From contig CM043959.1 in NCBI GenBank assembly GCA_014529385.2, positions 54,750,253 to 54,814,252 of the forward strand: a stretch of DNA of 64,000 nucleotides. Reading direction: 5' to 3'. Origin of the DNA: Adiantum capillus-veneris (lineage: Eukaryota; Streptophyta; Polypodiopsida; Polypodiales; Pteridaceae). The position numbers and the translations under genes are program-made. Positions 11,350 through 26,198 of this stretch are shown here, in pieces. Every line of letters starts with the position of its first letter. Within the stretch, counting starts at the first letter, position 1. A model generated the notes under the pieces. It had not been told where the DNA came from. It made no database searches and was given only the letters and a program-made list of their open reading frames with translations.

Positions 11350-11959
11350 CGCGGAGTGTGACCATGCTTATGAGTCATTGAAAAAGACCTTGACAAGAGC
11401 TCGCATTCTACGAGTGCCCAATTGGAATGTAACTTTCCATGTGCATATTGATGCATCGAACTTTGCTATTGGGTGTGTTCTAGCTCAACCAAGAGAACAT
11501 AAAATTGGACTACCCCGTTAGCTTTGCAAGTTGTCAATTGAATGATGTTGAGAGAAACTACGCCACTACAGAGCGGGAAGGTTTAGCTATGATTTACGCA
11601 GTGAAGAAATTTTTCTACAACCTTCTTGCCAACAAGTTTTTTTTTCTATGTTGATCATCAAGCCTTGTTGTATCTAGCAAATAAACCTTGTTCCATGGGA
11701 AGAATTACACGATGGTTGTTCATTCCTCTTGAGTTTGATTTCACCGTTGTGGTGAGACCTGGTAAAAGACATGTCATGGCGGATCATTTATCTTGCATAC
11801 CCAATGGTGAAGCCCCTACTGGAGTTGATGATGAATTGCCCGATACTTCCCTATTCCTAGTCAAGACCATGCCTGAATGGAGTGAGAAGATTGTGAACTT
11901 TCTAGTTAATGGTTTTCCACCCAAGGAGCTTCGTAAGGATATAGCTCAAAACTATTAAA
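11350..11959 (+). pseudogene. Element H1 RNase H
   Basis: RNase H follows RT after a TAG at 11347. Motifs: FHVHIDASNFAIGCVLAQ near 11440 (first catalytic Asp), NYATTEREGLAMIYAVKKF near 11560 (catalytic Glu) and FYVDHQALLYL near 11645 (third Asp), then the gypsy connector RPGKRHVMADHLS. Several frameshifts (near 11510 and 11640). The frame ends at 11958. It would remove the RNA strand during replication. Confidence 0.8.
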
Positions 11960-11999
11960 ACAATGTGAACCTTATTCTCTCTTTGCAGGACCTCTCTAC

Positions 12000-12463
12000 A
12001 AGCTAGGGAAGGACAATATTCTTAGACGTTGTGCTCGTGAGGATGAGTATTTATACATACTGCAAGAAGCCCACATGGGTATCGCCGGAAGACATTTCTA
12101 AGGGGAACTAGCTGCTAGAAAGGTGTTGCAATCACGCTATTGGTGGCCTATCTTATTCAAGGATGCATCACTTTTTGCAAAAGGATGTGATGAATGCCAA
12201 TGTTACAAGATCACACAACGAAAGGATAAGATGCCCTTACATCCTGTTAAAGTGACTCAACCATTTGAAAGATGGGGTATAGACTTTGTAGGCCCAATTA
12301 GTCCAGCAGCCTCGTAACACTCAATCTCGATATATTATCGTTGCCACTGACTATGTGACAAAGTGGGCAGAAGCCAAGGCGGCACGTAAGGTTGATGCAA
12401 GGTCAACTCCCAAGTTTCTCTTTGAGAACATTATTACAAGATTTAGTTGTCCCTTTGAGATTG
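12000..12463 (+). pseudogene. Element H1 integrase, N-terminal half (split by AB)
   Basis: The HHCC zinc domain (AHMGIAGRHF ... CDECQC) spans about 12065-12205. The core starts with WGIDFVGPI (first catalytic Asp, near 12275) and ATDYVTKWAEAKA near 12345. The frame breaks at FEIVS (12463), exactly before the second catalytic Asp. The rest of the domain resumes at 26499 after element AB. There is a stop and a frameshift near 12315. It would insert element DNA into the chromosome. Confidence 0.88.
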
Positions 12464-12693
12464 TGAGCGTGTCTGTCACACGTGTCAATGCAAGGAATTT
12501 GCCGATACATTGTGTGCAAGCCACAAATGGTTGCAATCGCACAACCAGACTAATCTAGCAAGCTCAAGAGAGCCAGGGTGTGTCACTCACTGCCCTACGC
12601 TCGCCTTCAGGGAGGATTCCTCGCCGCGAAGAAGAAGGGGCTACCGTCGTGCCAGGCGCAACCGCCTCGCTGCCTCCATGCCGTCGTTGCAAT

Positions 12694-12778
<85 letters not shown>

Positions 12779-13080
12779 CACACACACACAAGGAGATGAA
12801 GCAGAAGAAGATGGAGATGGAGCAAGAGCACTCTTCAATTGCACAAATGAAAGAATGAGTGAATTTTAGGTTTAGTTGATTTTTATATGAGCTCAATCCA
12901 TTCACACTTGGACGCCCATGCTTAGCCAACTAACCCTTGAATGTTCCAGTTAGAGTGCACCTCTCATCGGCGATCACTCTTACCCTTTTCCTATTGGACC
13001 GACAAGCCCGATACCTGACTCTACCAAATAAATAATACAGCGTTTATCGTAGGTGATAGGAATGTGCGTGAGGGTCAACA
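12464..13080 (-). repeat. 3' LTR of AB (copy A), with CT microsatellite
   Basis: Homologous to 25765-26498, 33442-34107 and (reverse complement) 47195-47785. On the minus strand it starts TGTTGACCCTCACGCAC and ends GACACGCTCA. A TATA-like box (CATATAAAA) lies near 12880. Downstream of it, in the transcribed part, is a GA/CT run of about 80 bases (12695-12775) beside a short GT run. No gene; the Ser-Leu or Arg-Glu reading frames here are simple-repeat artefacts. Confidence 0.9.
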
Positions 13081-13100
13081 TGCCCCCCTTCCTGATGTAG
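13081..13100 (-). promoter_or_regulatory. Polypurine tract of AB
   Basis: Minus strand reads ATCAGGAAGGGGGGCA immediately before the LTR start TGTTGACC. The same tract precedes the LTR in element C (34108-34122). It is the expected plus-strand primer site and confirms the strand. Confidence 0.8.
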
Positions 13101-13548
13101 ATTCCGTCCTCGGAAGCTATTGAGTTGAAGCTCGTTCGTCGAGGTGGAAGAGCATTTGAGATGAATGTCCTTAGCCTTCTTCAGTCACTACAAAATCAAA
13201 CAAGATTGGCACAGTAATTGCATTCTCATATACAATTAAAAAGCATATGCAGTTGTAGACAGACAAATTGATTGGTAGCAAAAATTTAAACCATTTGTCA
13301 GCACATAAACCATTTGACAAAAATTGTAATATAATCCAACGCATAAACAGTTGTAAAGGTCAAAAACTAAACAAGTCTGGGGTCGCTAATTTAACAATCG
13401 AAAGGCACTAGAGATCAACTATTAATACCATGAGCAAGCTTCTCAATTTTCTCCGGTCAATTAAGTTGTTTAATCGTGAGAGCCAAGTATTTCATGTCCG
13501 AGGGTGACTAGAGGCTATACCTAGAAGACCTTGTAGTTAAGCTACGTC
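13101..13548 (-). other. AB 3' non-coding region, shared with element C
   Basis: Collinear with 34123-34570 in element C and, inverted, with part of 54300-55355. No reading frame. Homology stops sharply at about 13548 (after GTTAAGCTAC), where a different block begins. Confidence 0.75.
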
Positions 13549-15065
<1,517 letters not shown>

Positions 15066-15137
15066 TAGTTGGAACTATGTGGGATATATAATGTGACCAT
15101 TGATATAATGGGTGCCCAATATAAGAGGGTCATATAA

Positions 15138-16535
<1,398 letters not shown>

Positions 16536-18114
16536 ACGCGGGGAAGATGGGATCTCCATTTCTTTGATAGGATTAGGTAGTCCCTCTGTAAACATTCTTT
16601 CCATCAAGAAGTGAGTACGCCCACTTTCCCATGACTTTAAGTCACTTTCTTCTTGGATGCCACTAGGTATGGCTAAGGGTCTATGGACTTGGTGAGGTTG
16701 TTGTTGCATAGGGAACATGGTGTCTGTAATCTGGATCTGCCTAGGTGCTGGTTCTAGATCCCTTTGGGTATCTTCTACCAAACTCCTTAATTGCTTGACT
16801 CGCTCGATCTCCTCTATAGGGTTTGGATAAGTTCATATCTTCTTCTTGGATCCTGGCCATTGTGGCTCATGAAGACCTTCCTTATTGGTTTCTATCTTAG
16901 TGCTAGTTCTAGATCCCTTTGGGTATCTTCTACCAAACTCCTTAATTGCTTGACTCGCTCGATCTCCTCTGTAGGGTTTGGATAAGTTCATATCTTCTTC
17001 TTGGATCCTGGCCATTGTGGTTCATGAAGACCTTCTTTGTTGGTTTCTATCTTAGTGGTCGTTTTGGTCTCCATGGTTTCACCTGAATCAGAATCCTCTT
17101 CAGTGTCGTTCATATATACGGGGTCGTCACGAGTCCCTATGTTGGTCTTTGAACTGGGGTCTGACTTCGTTGCTTTTTGTGATCTCTTCCTTCGTGTTTT
17201 CTTCTCTTTGTGAGATTGGTCAATTGATGCCGTGTCTCTTTCCTCAAGAATATGATTTTGTTTTTGGAGCATCAATTGTGTGAGTACGTTTACTGGTACC
17301 ACATGTGTGCTTTTTGATGGCTCCTTGGTAAACTCAATCAAGTTTAATGGCATGATCTTCGGTGCATTTGGATTATTTGAACATTGGGAAATCAAATGAT
17401 CTATGCCACATCGATTACACATGAGTATCGGCATTGTAGACGTGCTTGCTTGATTGGTTTGCATTAGTGTGGAGTTCTTTGGTAGCCTAATAGGACACTC
17501 GGGCACACGATGTCGACCTCCACACTCATGGCATTGAAGAGGTGGTCTCTTAGCAGTGTAATTGATATTTTGGCCTCTTACAGCAAGAGCAGCTACTTAA
17601 TAGACAGGTTTGACTTGTCCCCAATAGTCCTCCATGTAGTATTGTTGGACTTTCTTCAAGAGCATCCATCCCATAGGCAATATTAAGTTCTATATTTTCC
17701 TCACAACCTTCCAAACAAGCAACGGATGACTCACAACCCACTTGATTCACAGAAGTGATTCTTGGATGTGGTGGTTGCGGTCCTAGCACTAGAGGTGGTA
17801 AGGGTGTTGTTTGAACAACATTTTGGGCCATAGGAACCATGTGTTGTGACATTTGTTCAAGAGGTGGGGCCGGCATCAATGCAGGCACTCGAGGTCTGTC
17901 TCTCTATACTAAGGTTCGGCTATTGGCCATCGCGCGCTTAAATACTATGCAATCCTTAGATTGATGGCCATACCTCCCACAAGCATTGCAGTTCCCATTG
18001 AATTTTACTCTAAAAGTAGGGCATTCACTGGTACTATGCGGTCCATAGCATACTGAGCACCATTGTTGCTCCCTTCTTGGATACATATGATTGTTTTGCG
18101 AAGCACGATTATCT

Positions 18115-18717
18115 CTAAGACTCTCTTGAATGGCCTTGGGTGAGATCTGCTAAAGTCATCTCAGATATCTTTGGCTCCTTAGCAATAGGCTTTAGGGTCA
18201 TCGGCTGATGCCCCGATGCTTGCGAGCTAATAGATTTAGGCTCAACAGACACTCTTTCTCCTTGAATCATTAAATTATCCTCCAATTGGATCGCATTGGT
18301 GGTGACTGCTTCCCAAGCGGTGATACCTCTAATGACTAGGCCATTGTAGATATCCTCATGTCGTAATCCCATCATGAATCTATCAAGCAATTGATTATTA
18401 TTGAAGCACTCATTTGGATTACAACCAGAATTCAAATGCTTCAAGAAACTAATAAAGTCTCTCACCAACTCTCCTTCCTCTCGTTGGGCTTTCTGGAGTT
18501 GAGAGGCTGAACCCCAAAGCACTCCCTCTCGTATGTATTCTTTTAAGGACAGTCTCCTAAGAGTACGGTAAATCGTTTTTTCTGCCACCCTTAGGGTTCT
18601 ATACCAATCCCCACCCTTCCCACTTAAGGTTAGGCATAAAGCATTACTCTTATGCAGGTCATTGTGTTCTCCTAGAGAATCGCATATTTGTTCAAACACT
18701 TCGATATGCTTTCTCAC
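18115..18717 (-). pseudogene. AB gag capsid core
   Basis: Two hundred codons open on the minus strand (MRKHIEVFEQICDSLGEHND...). The retrotransposon gag fold is marked by ALCLTLSGKGGDWYRTL, LKEYIREGVLWGSA, EEGELVRDFISFLKHLN and DRFMMGLRHEDI. It is collinear with C 36205-36660, where it is truncated by deletion. It would assemble the particle. Confidence 0.85.
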
Positions 18718-18819
18718 ATCCCCGTCTCCACTAAATTATTGTGTGAGCTTGGCTATTTGTACTGCCTTACTTCTAGGTTCTCTATCAGGCGTGTTACGCA
18801 TATTCTCAGCAACAATAGA

Positions 18820-19412
18820 TCAATCGATAGCTTGAGAAAATATTGCCAAGTCACCTAATTGAGCAGGAACCGTGGGTGGAGGTGCTCCACAGACTACATG
18901 TGGAGTAGGTATTGGCATTGGACTTGGCGCATAGGAATCCCTTGGGCTCCACGTTTGGTACGATGTTGCGCCATGTGGCAGCCCAAAGTTCATATGTGTG
19001 GCCCTATGCATAGCAAACGTTGGATGTGGCATGCTAATGCTAGCCGATATGGTCCCATGGAAATAAGAACTTGGGTGTTGTGGTTGTGGAGCATAGGTAG
19101 TTGAAACAATAGGAGGGCTAGGAACTACATGAGTACGAGGACCCATGGGTGTATACGATTGGTACACACTTGTAGGTACTGTTGCAGGCATTGAGCTACC
19201 ATGTAGCGATGCTTTACTAACAAATGAGATCCATGGCGTGTTTCTCGACATGCCCATCATTGGGGTAGGCATGGTAGCTGTCGTGTCATCAAGAGAAAGA
19301 GCTAGACTTGGAAAGGTAAAGCTATCACTTGTGGGCTCAGATTGCACTGAGACCCTTGGCAAAACAACATCTGGGGATTGATCGGACTTACCGAGGGAGT
19401 CTCCATTTGCAA
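18820..19412 (-). pseudogene. AB gag N-terminal region, proline-rich (second part)
   Basis: Minus-strand frame rich in Pro, Ser and Thr (e.g. MPHPTFAMHRATHMNFGLPH), homologous to C 36763-37329. The true N-terminal part lies beyond element N, at 24026-24816; N entered between them. The frame is disordered in character, with no named domain. Confidence 0.7.
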
Positions 19413-20707
19413 TGATGGAGCAAAAGACGCCGTGCGCACACTCACACACCCAGACAACTCAACACCACACAAGGAATTTACTTGAATTCCAACCCACACA
19501 CACCACCACTCAAAATCTCCCTGAAAACTCTACCCACAAGCTCAATTCAAACTCCAAACGCCTCGACCTACAAGCCCTTGCCTGCCCGCAGACACTACAA
19601 GGTGAGTCGAGGTGATCAACACTTGAAATCACGCTTGATGGTGACCAAAATATACAAGAAAAATCGTAAAAAACCCAAAAACTCCAGCCACAAATGACCA
19701 CTCTCAAACCATTGCAAAAGCTTCACCAAACTCCACTCTGTTGGACTCTTTGGAGTAGCTCCAACCCTAATGGCACCGATACAGGGTCACATAGTCTTGC
19801 AGAAAGCCGCACCTTCTTCCAAGAATTCCTTGCACACACACATCCATGGAAACCTCAAAACTTCCATAGACTCTCCCAAGTGCAAAATTGAAGAGAGAAA
19901 GCTCTCATTGACTCCTCCACACACTCGAAAACACGACGCGAACGCGACGGGACTACACTAGACCACCTGTAGGAACCCTGCTTCCCCCCACACACACAGA
20001 GGTGAAAGTGCTGATATTGTACTTCAAAATTTCTCCCTCAGCCTCAACACTCACGGCACCGTGAGTGATGTGTCAATTTGAAGCCATTTCACACCTCTTT
20101 TGACCATTTTTTAACCTTTTTTGGCCCAGTTTTTGCCAATTTTGACCCTTGGCGGGCATTTTTTGTAGGAAAAACCCCAAACGGACTCCAAAATTCACCA
20201 TAATTTGTACGCTTGATCCTCGATACCCAAAGCACTTTCCCACATCCCCAAATTATATTTTTGACCACTTCTAGGGCGGTGCACGCATCGCCGCAGATCA
20301 GGCACCGTAAATAGACAGTTACTGCATGTCCCAAACTTCTCGAGCGGGATGAGAGTACCCATACTTGTCACTTGAATTATTTACATTATAAAAATCTCAA
20401 ACACATTCTATAGAACCAAAATAAGCCACCTAAAACCATATCCAAGGCCCCGATACCCTATACAGGCATGTACATGTGTCCGACTGCTAGCGCGCGAACC
20501 TGACTATTCACAATGTGTACACGTTGCATCTTTTTTCAAACTTAAAACCACTTTGCAAAGCTCCCAAATTCATGTATTTACATCTTTTTGAACATATGAC
20601 CATGCATATAAATGCTACTTTGTACATGCCAAAAGTGACCATCTTTTTGAACATATGACCATGCATATAAATGCTACTTTGTACATGCCAAAAGTGATTT
20701 ATCATCA
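19413..20707 (-). repeat. 3' LTR of N
   Basis: 1295 bp; minus strand TGATGATAAATCAC ... GCTCCATCA. It differs from the other LTR mainly by a tandem 60-bp duplication (20580-20698, 'GAACATATGACCATGCATAT' twice) and scattered substitutions. Confidence 0.92.
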
Positions 20708-20724
20708 TTGCCCAACCCCTAGTT
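20708..20724 (-). promoter_or_regulatory. Polypurine tract of N
   Basis: Minus strand reads CTAGGGGTTGGGCAA directly before the 3' LTR start TGATGATAAATC. Confidence 0.65.
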
Positions 20725-20770
20725 GAGCATTTATGCTCAACACTTGCATCAAACTGTGAAAAAAAAAAAC

Positions 20771-21441
20771 CTATAGAAATGATTGCAGACTTCCTCCAGG
20801 ATCATAGGGAAACTTACACATCCGCATAGAACCAACTACATGTTCAAGCAGGCTACCCCTATCAACGAAAAAAACATCCTTTTTCTTGCCAAAATTCCAT
20901 TGTCCACCTGGATCCCAAGCACGATATAAATCACCTCGAAGGTTGCTACACGCCATCTCACACCAGAAGCTATCACAATCATTCAGAACCATAGATACCT
21001 CAAAATGCATCTCATAATTAGATCCCATTCGATTGACAACCATAAATTGCACATCATCTTCCTGACTTATCAGCTGCTCTTCATTTCTTATGGCTAAGAG
21101 ATCATCACTCCAAGCATTAAAAAATCCGCTGCGAAATTGAAAACTCTCTCCAAAAATGCTATCACTAGCAGATTCTTCTTCTTCCACATAAGACATTTCC
21201 CACTTGAAAAGCTGGAAACATGCATACAAAGCCACATAGCACCTTATAATCAAGTCTTCATCATGCTAACTAGCCCCAAGACTCGCTAACTGCCAATTAG
21301 GATCCTCACAGATAAAGGGATATGTCCTAAACATACATTGAAGTTTGTGAAATGCATCCATCAAATCATCATGCAAGTAAAAGGTCACTTTAACCTCCTC
21401 GTCTACCCCATCCTCAAGAAGTTTATACTTAACAACCATAG
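20771..21441 (-). pseudogene. N second ORF, unknown function
   Basis: Minus-strand frame from an ATG near 21441 (MVVKYKLLEDGVDEEVKVTF) to a stop at 20771, about 220 codons with one TAG near 21268. The second part (20771-21253) also opens with its own ATG. It is acidic in the middle (VEEEESASDSIF), with scattered Cys and Trp. It starts right after the gag stop, so the two are probably read from one transcript. I do not recognise a domain; it is not RT, protease or integrase. Confidence 0.5.
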
Positions 21442-21442
21442 G

Positions 21443-22708
21443 TCACATATTCTCATGGACATCCCTTGGAGATGGCACTAGCATCAAATCCTTGCACACA
21501 TAGAACTCATCCATATAACCTTCATGACCCAATGTCTTTGCATCACAACCACTATAGGGTTGCCCAACCCCTAGCTCTGGTAAAGCACATGGACCCAAGG
21601 TCACATCAACCATCATAGCATCATTATCTCCTACGTCATCTTTGCTTGATGTGAAAACTCCCTGACCATAGCCCATCATCTCATCATCAATGCAAGCATC
21701 CATGCCATGTTGCTGCAAAGCTGCTTCCCAAAAGATAAGTTGCTCTTTGTGCAAGGCTACCATATCCTTCAATGGATCTAGTGACTCTATGTCATCATCA
21801 CATACATCATCGCACCAACTCTCACAAACATCAGATGTGTCAACATCATAGGTTGCCTCATCCTTGTCAATTTTAGTTTCATCATCTTCACTTTCCGTGC
21901 TAGTGCTCAAACTTTCACATTTGTCTACTGCGTCCTTGCCATTTTGCACCATTGGCATGTGTATGCTCTCCAAAATTGCTTCACATATTTCATTTGCATC
22001 GACTTTGCGCATATGGGAATCCACACCTGTATCCAAGCTATTATCCTTGCTAGCATGAGCACATGCAACTGTGAATTTATGCACATAAAGGTCATCTACA
22101 CTATCCATACCGCGTATTGAAAAAGGGAACTTCATGCCTATGGCAACACATAGCTTTCTTTCTTTTTTCAGTGCTATCTTCAATGCTTCACGCATGGAAT
22201 CCGGCTCTTTCTCTCGCACTTTCACTTTAAGGATTGGTCGTAACAAACTCGTGAATACCTGTATTCTTTGGCTATTTGTAAATGCGGAATAATATTCCTC
22301 TTTAGACATGGCTTCCACATGCAATAGAGCATCTTTCCACACTCTCCAAGCATCATCAAATCTTGACCAAAAATCTGCAACAGACTCGTGCTCTTGCATA
22401 AACAAACTAGTGACCTGTTTCCATGCATCTTGGTGACGAATCACCTTTTTAAACCGCTTCAAAAAGCATACCTTAAAAATGTCCCAATTCACTTTGTCAT
22501 CCCGTGACAATCTCTCAAACCATTCTCTTGCATTACCTCTGACCACCAGATTGATACCTGCAAGCTTTTGCGCCTCACTTGGAACTGCACGGCATAAACA
22601 TGTCAAGTCGAACTCATATGATGCAAGCCAATCGTCTGCATCCTCAGAACCTGTGAAAATTGATGGTTGGAATGGCACCACCATCATGAAAGTGCCTTCA
22701 ACATCCAA
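21443..22708 (-). CDS. N gag protein
   Basis: An uninterrupted 421-codon frame, the longest clean retroelement gene in the window apart from the H4 gag. The N-terminal half is a retrotransposon gag core: FTGSEDADDWLASYEFDL, GNAREWFERLSRDDKVNWD, FKVCFLKRFKKVI, HESVADFWSRFDDAWRVW. The C-terminal half (from about residue 245) is very acidic and has no zinc knuckle. It starts about 80 bases after the primer site with no long leader. The open frame suggests recent insertion. Role inferred: capsid of a non-autonomous element. The acidic tail in place of a basic nucleocapsid is unusual. Confidence 0.8.
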   Translation of the reverse strand: MDVEGTFMMVVPFQPSIFTGSEDADDWLASYEFDLTCLCRAVPSEAQKLAGINLVVRGNAREWFERLSRDDKVNWDIFKVCFLKRFKKVIRHQDAWKQVTSLFMQEHESVADFWSRFDDAWRVWKDALLHVEAMSKEEYYSAFTNSQRIQVFTSLLRPILKVKVREKEPDSMREALKIALKKERKLCVAIGMKFPFSIRGMDSVDDLYVHKFTVACAHASKDNSLDTGVDSHMRKVDANEICEAILESIHMPMVQNGKDAVDKCESLSTSTESEDDETKIDKDEATYDVDTSDVCESWCDDVCDDDIESLDPLKDMVALHKEQLIFWEAALQQHGMDACIDDEMMGYGQGVFTSSKDDVGDNDAMMVDVTLGPCALPELGVGQPYSGCDAKTLGHEGYMDEFYVCKDLMLVPSPRDVHENM

Positions 22709-22767
22709 AATTTGTGTACATCACTACTCAAAATCCAAATTCTGGGTGCACAACCGGCAATTTTTGC

Positions 22768-22788
22768 TCCCCAGCGGGATCGCCAAAG
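22768..22788 (-). promoter_or_regulatory. Primer-binding site of N
   Basis: Minus strand after the 5' LTR reads TTTGGCGATCCCGCTGGGGA. It resembles, but is not identical to, the Asp-type TGGCGCC... site of AB and G. The tRNA is not assigned. Confidence 0.55.
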
Positions 22789-22790
22789 GA

Positions 22791-24026
22791 TGATGGAGCA
22801 AAAGACGCCGTGCACACACTCACACACCCAGAAAACTCAACACCACACAAGGAATTTACTTGAATTCCAACCCACACACACCACCACTCAAAATCTCCCT
22901 GAAAACTCTACCCACAAGCTCAATTCAAACTCCAAACGCCTCGACCTACAAGCCCTTGCCTGCCTGCAGACACTACAAGCTGAGTCGAGGTGATCAACAC
23001 TTGAAATCACGCTTGATGGTGACCAAAATATACAATAAAAACCATAAAAAACCCAAAAACTCCAGCCACAAATGACCACTCTCAAACCATTGCAAAAGCT
23101 TCACCAAACTCCACTCTGTTGGACTCTTTGGAGTAGCTCCAACCCTAATGGCACCGATACAAGGTCACATAGTCTTGCAGAAAGCCGCACCTTCTTCCAA
23201 GAATTCCTTGCACACACACATCCATGGAAACCTCAAAACTTCCATAGACTCTCCCAAGTGCAAAATTGAAGAGAGAAAGCTCTCATTGACTCCTCCACAC
23301 ACTCGAAAACACGACGCGAACGCGACGGGACTACACTAGACCACCTGTAGGAACCCTGCTTCCCCCCACACACACAGAGGTGAAAGTGCTGATATTGTAC
23401 TTCAAAATTTCTCCCTCAGCCTCAACACTCACGGCACCGTGAGTGATGTGTCAATTTGAAGCCATTTCACACCTCTTTTGACCATTTTTTTACCTTTTTT
23501 GGCCCAGTTTTTGCCAATTTTGACCCCTGGCGGGCATTTTTTGCAGGAAAAACCCCAAACGGACTCCAAAATTCACCATAATTTGTACGCTTGATCCTCG
23601 ATACCCAAAGCACTTTTCCACATCCCCAAATTATATTTTTGACCACTTCTAGGGCGGTGCACACATCGCCGCAGATCAGGCACCGTAAATAGACAGTTAC
23701 TGCATGTCTCAAACTTCTCGAGCGGGATGAGAGTACCCATACTTGTCACTTGAATTATTTACATTCTAAAAATTTCAAACACATTCTATAGAACCAAAAT
23801 AAGCCACCTAAAACCATATCCAAGGCCCCGATTCCCTATACGGGCATGTACATGTGTCCGACTGCTAGCGCACGAACCTGACTATTCACAATGTGTACAC
23901 GTTGCATCTTTTTTCGAACTTGAAACCACTTTGCAAAGCTCCCAAATGCATGTATTTACATCTTTTTGAACATATGGCCATGCATATAAATGCTACTTTG
24001 TACATGCCAAAAGTGATTTATCACCA
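22791..24026 (-). repeat. 5' LTR of N
   Basis: 1236 bp; minus strand TGGTGATAAATCAC ... GCTCCATCA. Direct repeat of 19413-20707 at very high identity, without the 60-bp internal duplication. Confidence 0.92.
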
Positions 24027-24816
24027 ATAAGGTTGGTTGTTTAGCCTTCCTTGTATCCAAGAATCTCATGAGACCCGTTGAAGGCATGTGGATCCCCTTG
24101 TTCTGTCTCTCTAGCTCAATAACCCTATGAATGACCTCACAAACTCTTTGTTGTTGATCCTCCACACTAGTAGCACCTGTTGTGGATTGTAGGACATCTA
24201 ACCAGCCCACGTGATAGGTGTGACCTGTGTATAGGCCGGTTAGAGTTTTCATGTGTAGTTCATACTCCTAGTTATCATTTAAGAATGCTCCATCTAAGAT
24301 TGAGGTGCTAGGGGTGTCCTTTGAGCTAGATGCAATGTTGCTCTCTATGGGTTGGCCCTTAGTGGTTGCCAAGTCAGGCGCACTCGGTTGCTCTCCTAGC
24401 AAGGATATTGACATAGGGTCTTTCGCTTTTAACTCTCTTCATTGATCCGCCTTGCGTAAGCTCTCGATTTCCTTTTCCCTGGCCGCAATGATATATCGCT
24501 CAACCTCTTGCACTTTGGCAAGGCTTCTACCATGAGGGAATATGACCTCGGAGGGGAATAGCTCTGAAGAGTCAAGGGGTGCGGTGAATGGAGTGTTCAC
24601 GTGCACACTCTGTAAAAGCATAGGGTCTATGTTGGTCATGAATGGCAAATTTACTTCCCCACCCCCCTCATTTACATCATTAGCTCCATGTTCAGAGTGA
24701 GTGGCTCTACTAAAGGTTTCCTTCAAGCGGCTAATCACGCTCGACCCGGACCGTGGACCCATGGCATGCATGTCTTGGCTTGAGCTATTGGGATTAGGCA
24801 TTGGGAAACCTTCCAT
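24027..24816 (-). pseudogene. AB gag N-terminus (first part)
   Basis: Minus strand from ATG 24816 (MEGFPMPNPNSSSQDMH). Homologous to C 38114-37340. The stretch ELFPSEVIFPHGRSLAKVQ and a helix (EVERYIIAAREKEIESLRKA) are conserved between copies. A stop at 24439 and a shift near 24260 precede the piece ending LMRFLDTRKAK, where element N begins. Function within gag unknown. Confidence 0.7.
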
Positions 24817-25742
24817 GACATCGTAGACAGAGGAAGAGTCACTAACCGCTATGTTTGGGTCTTGGTTTGTACTACCTTGGGTCCCCGCCGACGGGGGCCC
24901 AGAACCTAAGGTAGGTGGATATTGTGAACTCGCGTAAGTAAAAAAGCTCTCTAGTTACTCGGTCTCTAGAACACGACCAGAGCGCAGATGCATGTGCCTT
25001 TGGCACCCTACAAGCGTCGATGAATAACCTCAAAGGTTAACCGCTTACTTTTTTAAGTGTCTGTTTTCACTCTCTTTTTTATGTTATTTAATGTTTTTTA
25101 ATGATCGGTTTTTTGACTAGAGTGTGTGATAGCTCAAAACCAATGTATCGCGCAGGGGGTTGTGGTGTGCTTTACAGCACAGCGTTCGGTTACCTGAAGC
25201 TCCGTTGGTCCTCAAAAAGGTCGATTTTTATCTACGCATGAGGCTAAAATACGTAATTTTAAAGGGGGACTCAGGCCTGAGCCTGAGCATGGGCTTCAAC
25301 TTGGGTCTGGGCTTGGGTCTGGGGGATATTCCCGATCTTGGTCCTACCGTTAAATTTATTCTTTTTTTTTTGGATAAGGTCACCGCGGCTGCGGTGTGCG
25401 CGCGAGCACACACACACCTAACCTTCTTACTTACAACTAATACAGCTATTGTTACATACTGACACACTACTACAATAACTCATTAGCTAACATAACTATT
25501 TACTGCACTTTACACAGAACTAACATTATGGATTTACTACCTTAATCCTAACACCTTATCACAGAGAAAACACCTTATGAACAGAAAAAACACAATACCT
25601 TTCAATACCTTATTAAGAAAACAATACACAGCATCAAAAGAAACTTCTTCTAAAAACACACACCTTCCTTCTCTACCTTTCGTACATTTCAAAATGCACC
25701 ACAAAGTAGCATAGAGTGCTACTCGAGCTTAATGCAGGGCAT
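24817..25742 (-). other. AB leader
   Basis: About 0.9 kb between primer site and gag, shared with C (38125-38650) and with 47808-48186. A repeated phrase (GGGCTTGGGTCTGGG, near 25300) and a T/A run (25367-25377) are the landmarks. In C the LINE entered at that T/A run. No gene. Confidence 0.7.
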
Positions 25743-25760
25743 TCCCCAACAGCGGCGCCA
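25743..25760 (-). promoter_or_regulatory. Primer-binding site of AB (Asp-type)
   Basis: Minus strand reads TGGCGCCGCTGTTGGGGA four bases after the LTR end. It matches the plant tRNA-Asp-like primer class and shows that copy B is the 5' LTR. Confidence 0.8.
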
Positions 25761-25764
25761 AAAA

Positions 25765-25994
25765 TGTGCACGTCTATTACATGTGTCAATGCAAGGGACT
25801 TTCTGACACACTGTGTGTGAAGCACAAATGGCTGCAAGCACACAACCAGACTAATCTAGCAAGCTCAAGAGAGCAAGGGTGTGTCACTCACCACCCTACG
25901 TTCGCCTTTGGGGAGGATTTCTCGCCGCGAAGAAGAAGGAGCTACCGCCATGCCGCGCTCAACCACCTCTCCGCCACCGTGACATCATCGCAAT

Positions 25995-26088
<94 letters not shown>

Positions 26089-26144
26089 ACACACACACAC
26101 ACACACACAAGGAGATGAAGAAGAAGAAGGAAATGGAGCAAGAG

Positions 26145-26198
<54 letters not shown>

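Larger units (their letters stand above)
19413..24026 (-). mobile_element. Element N: pol-less LTR retrotransposon nested in AB gag
   Basis: Bounded by two direct LTRs (24026-22791 as 5' and 20707-19413 as 3' on the minus strand), TG...CA ends, a primer site and a polypurine tract. The LTRs are nearly identical over more than 1.2 kb, so this looks like the youngest insertion in the nest. The 2.1-kb interior holds a gag frame and one further frame, with no protease, RT or integrase. It should be non-autonomous. Confidence 0.9.

Noticed and set aside
12459-12463. Target-site duplication for AB
   Set aside because: The flanks (GATTG at the left, GTGAC at the right) do not match; the insertion is supported by the integrase halves instead.
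12578-12869. Open frames encoding Ser-Leu or Arg-Glu repeats (also at 14287, 15065-15503, 25766-26348, 33548-33956, 47357-47668)
   Set aside because: They are translations of CT/GA microsatellites in LTRs and inserts, open in many frames only because the repeat has no stop.
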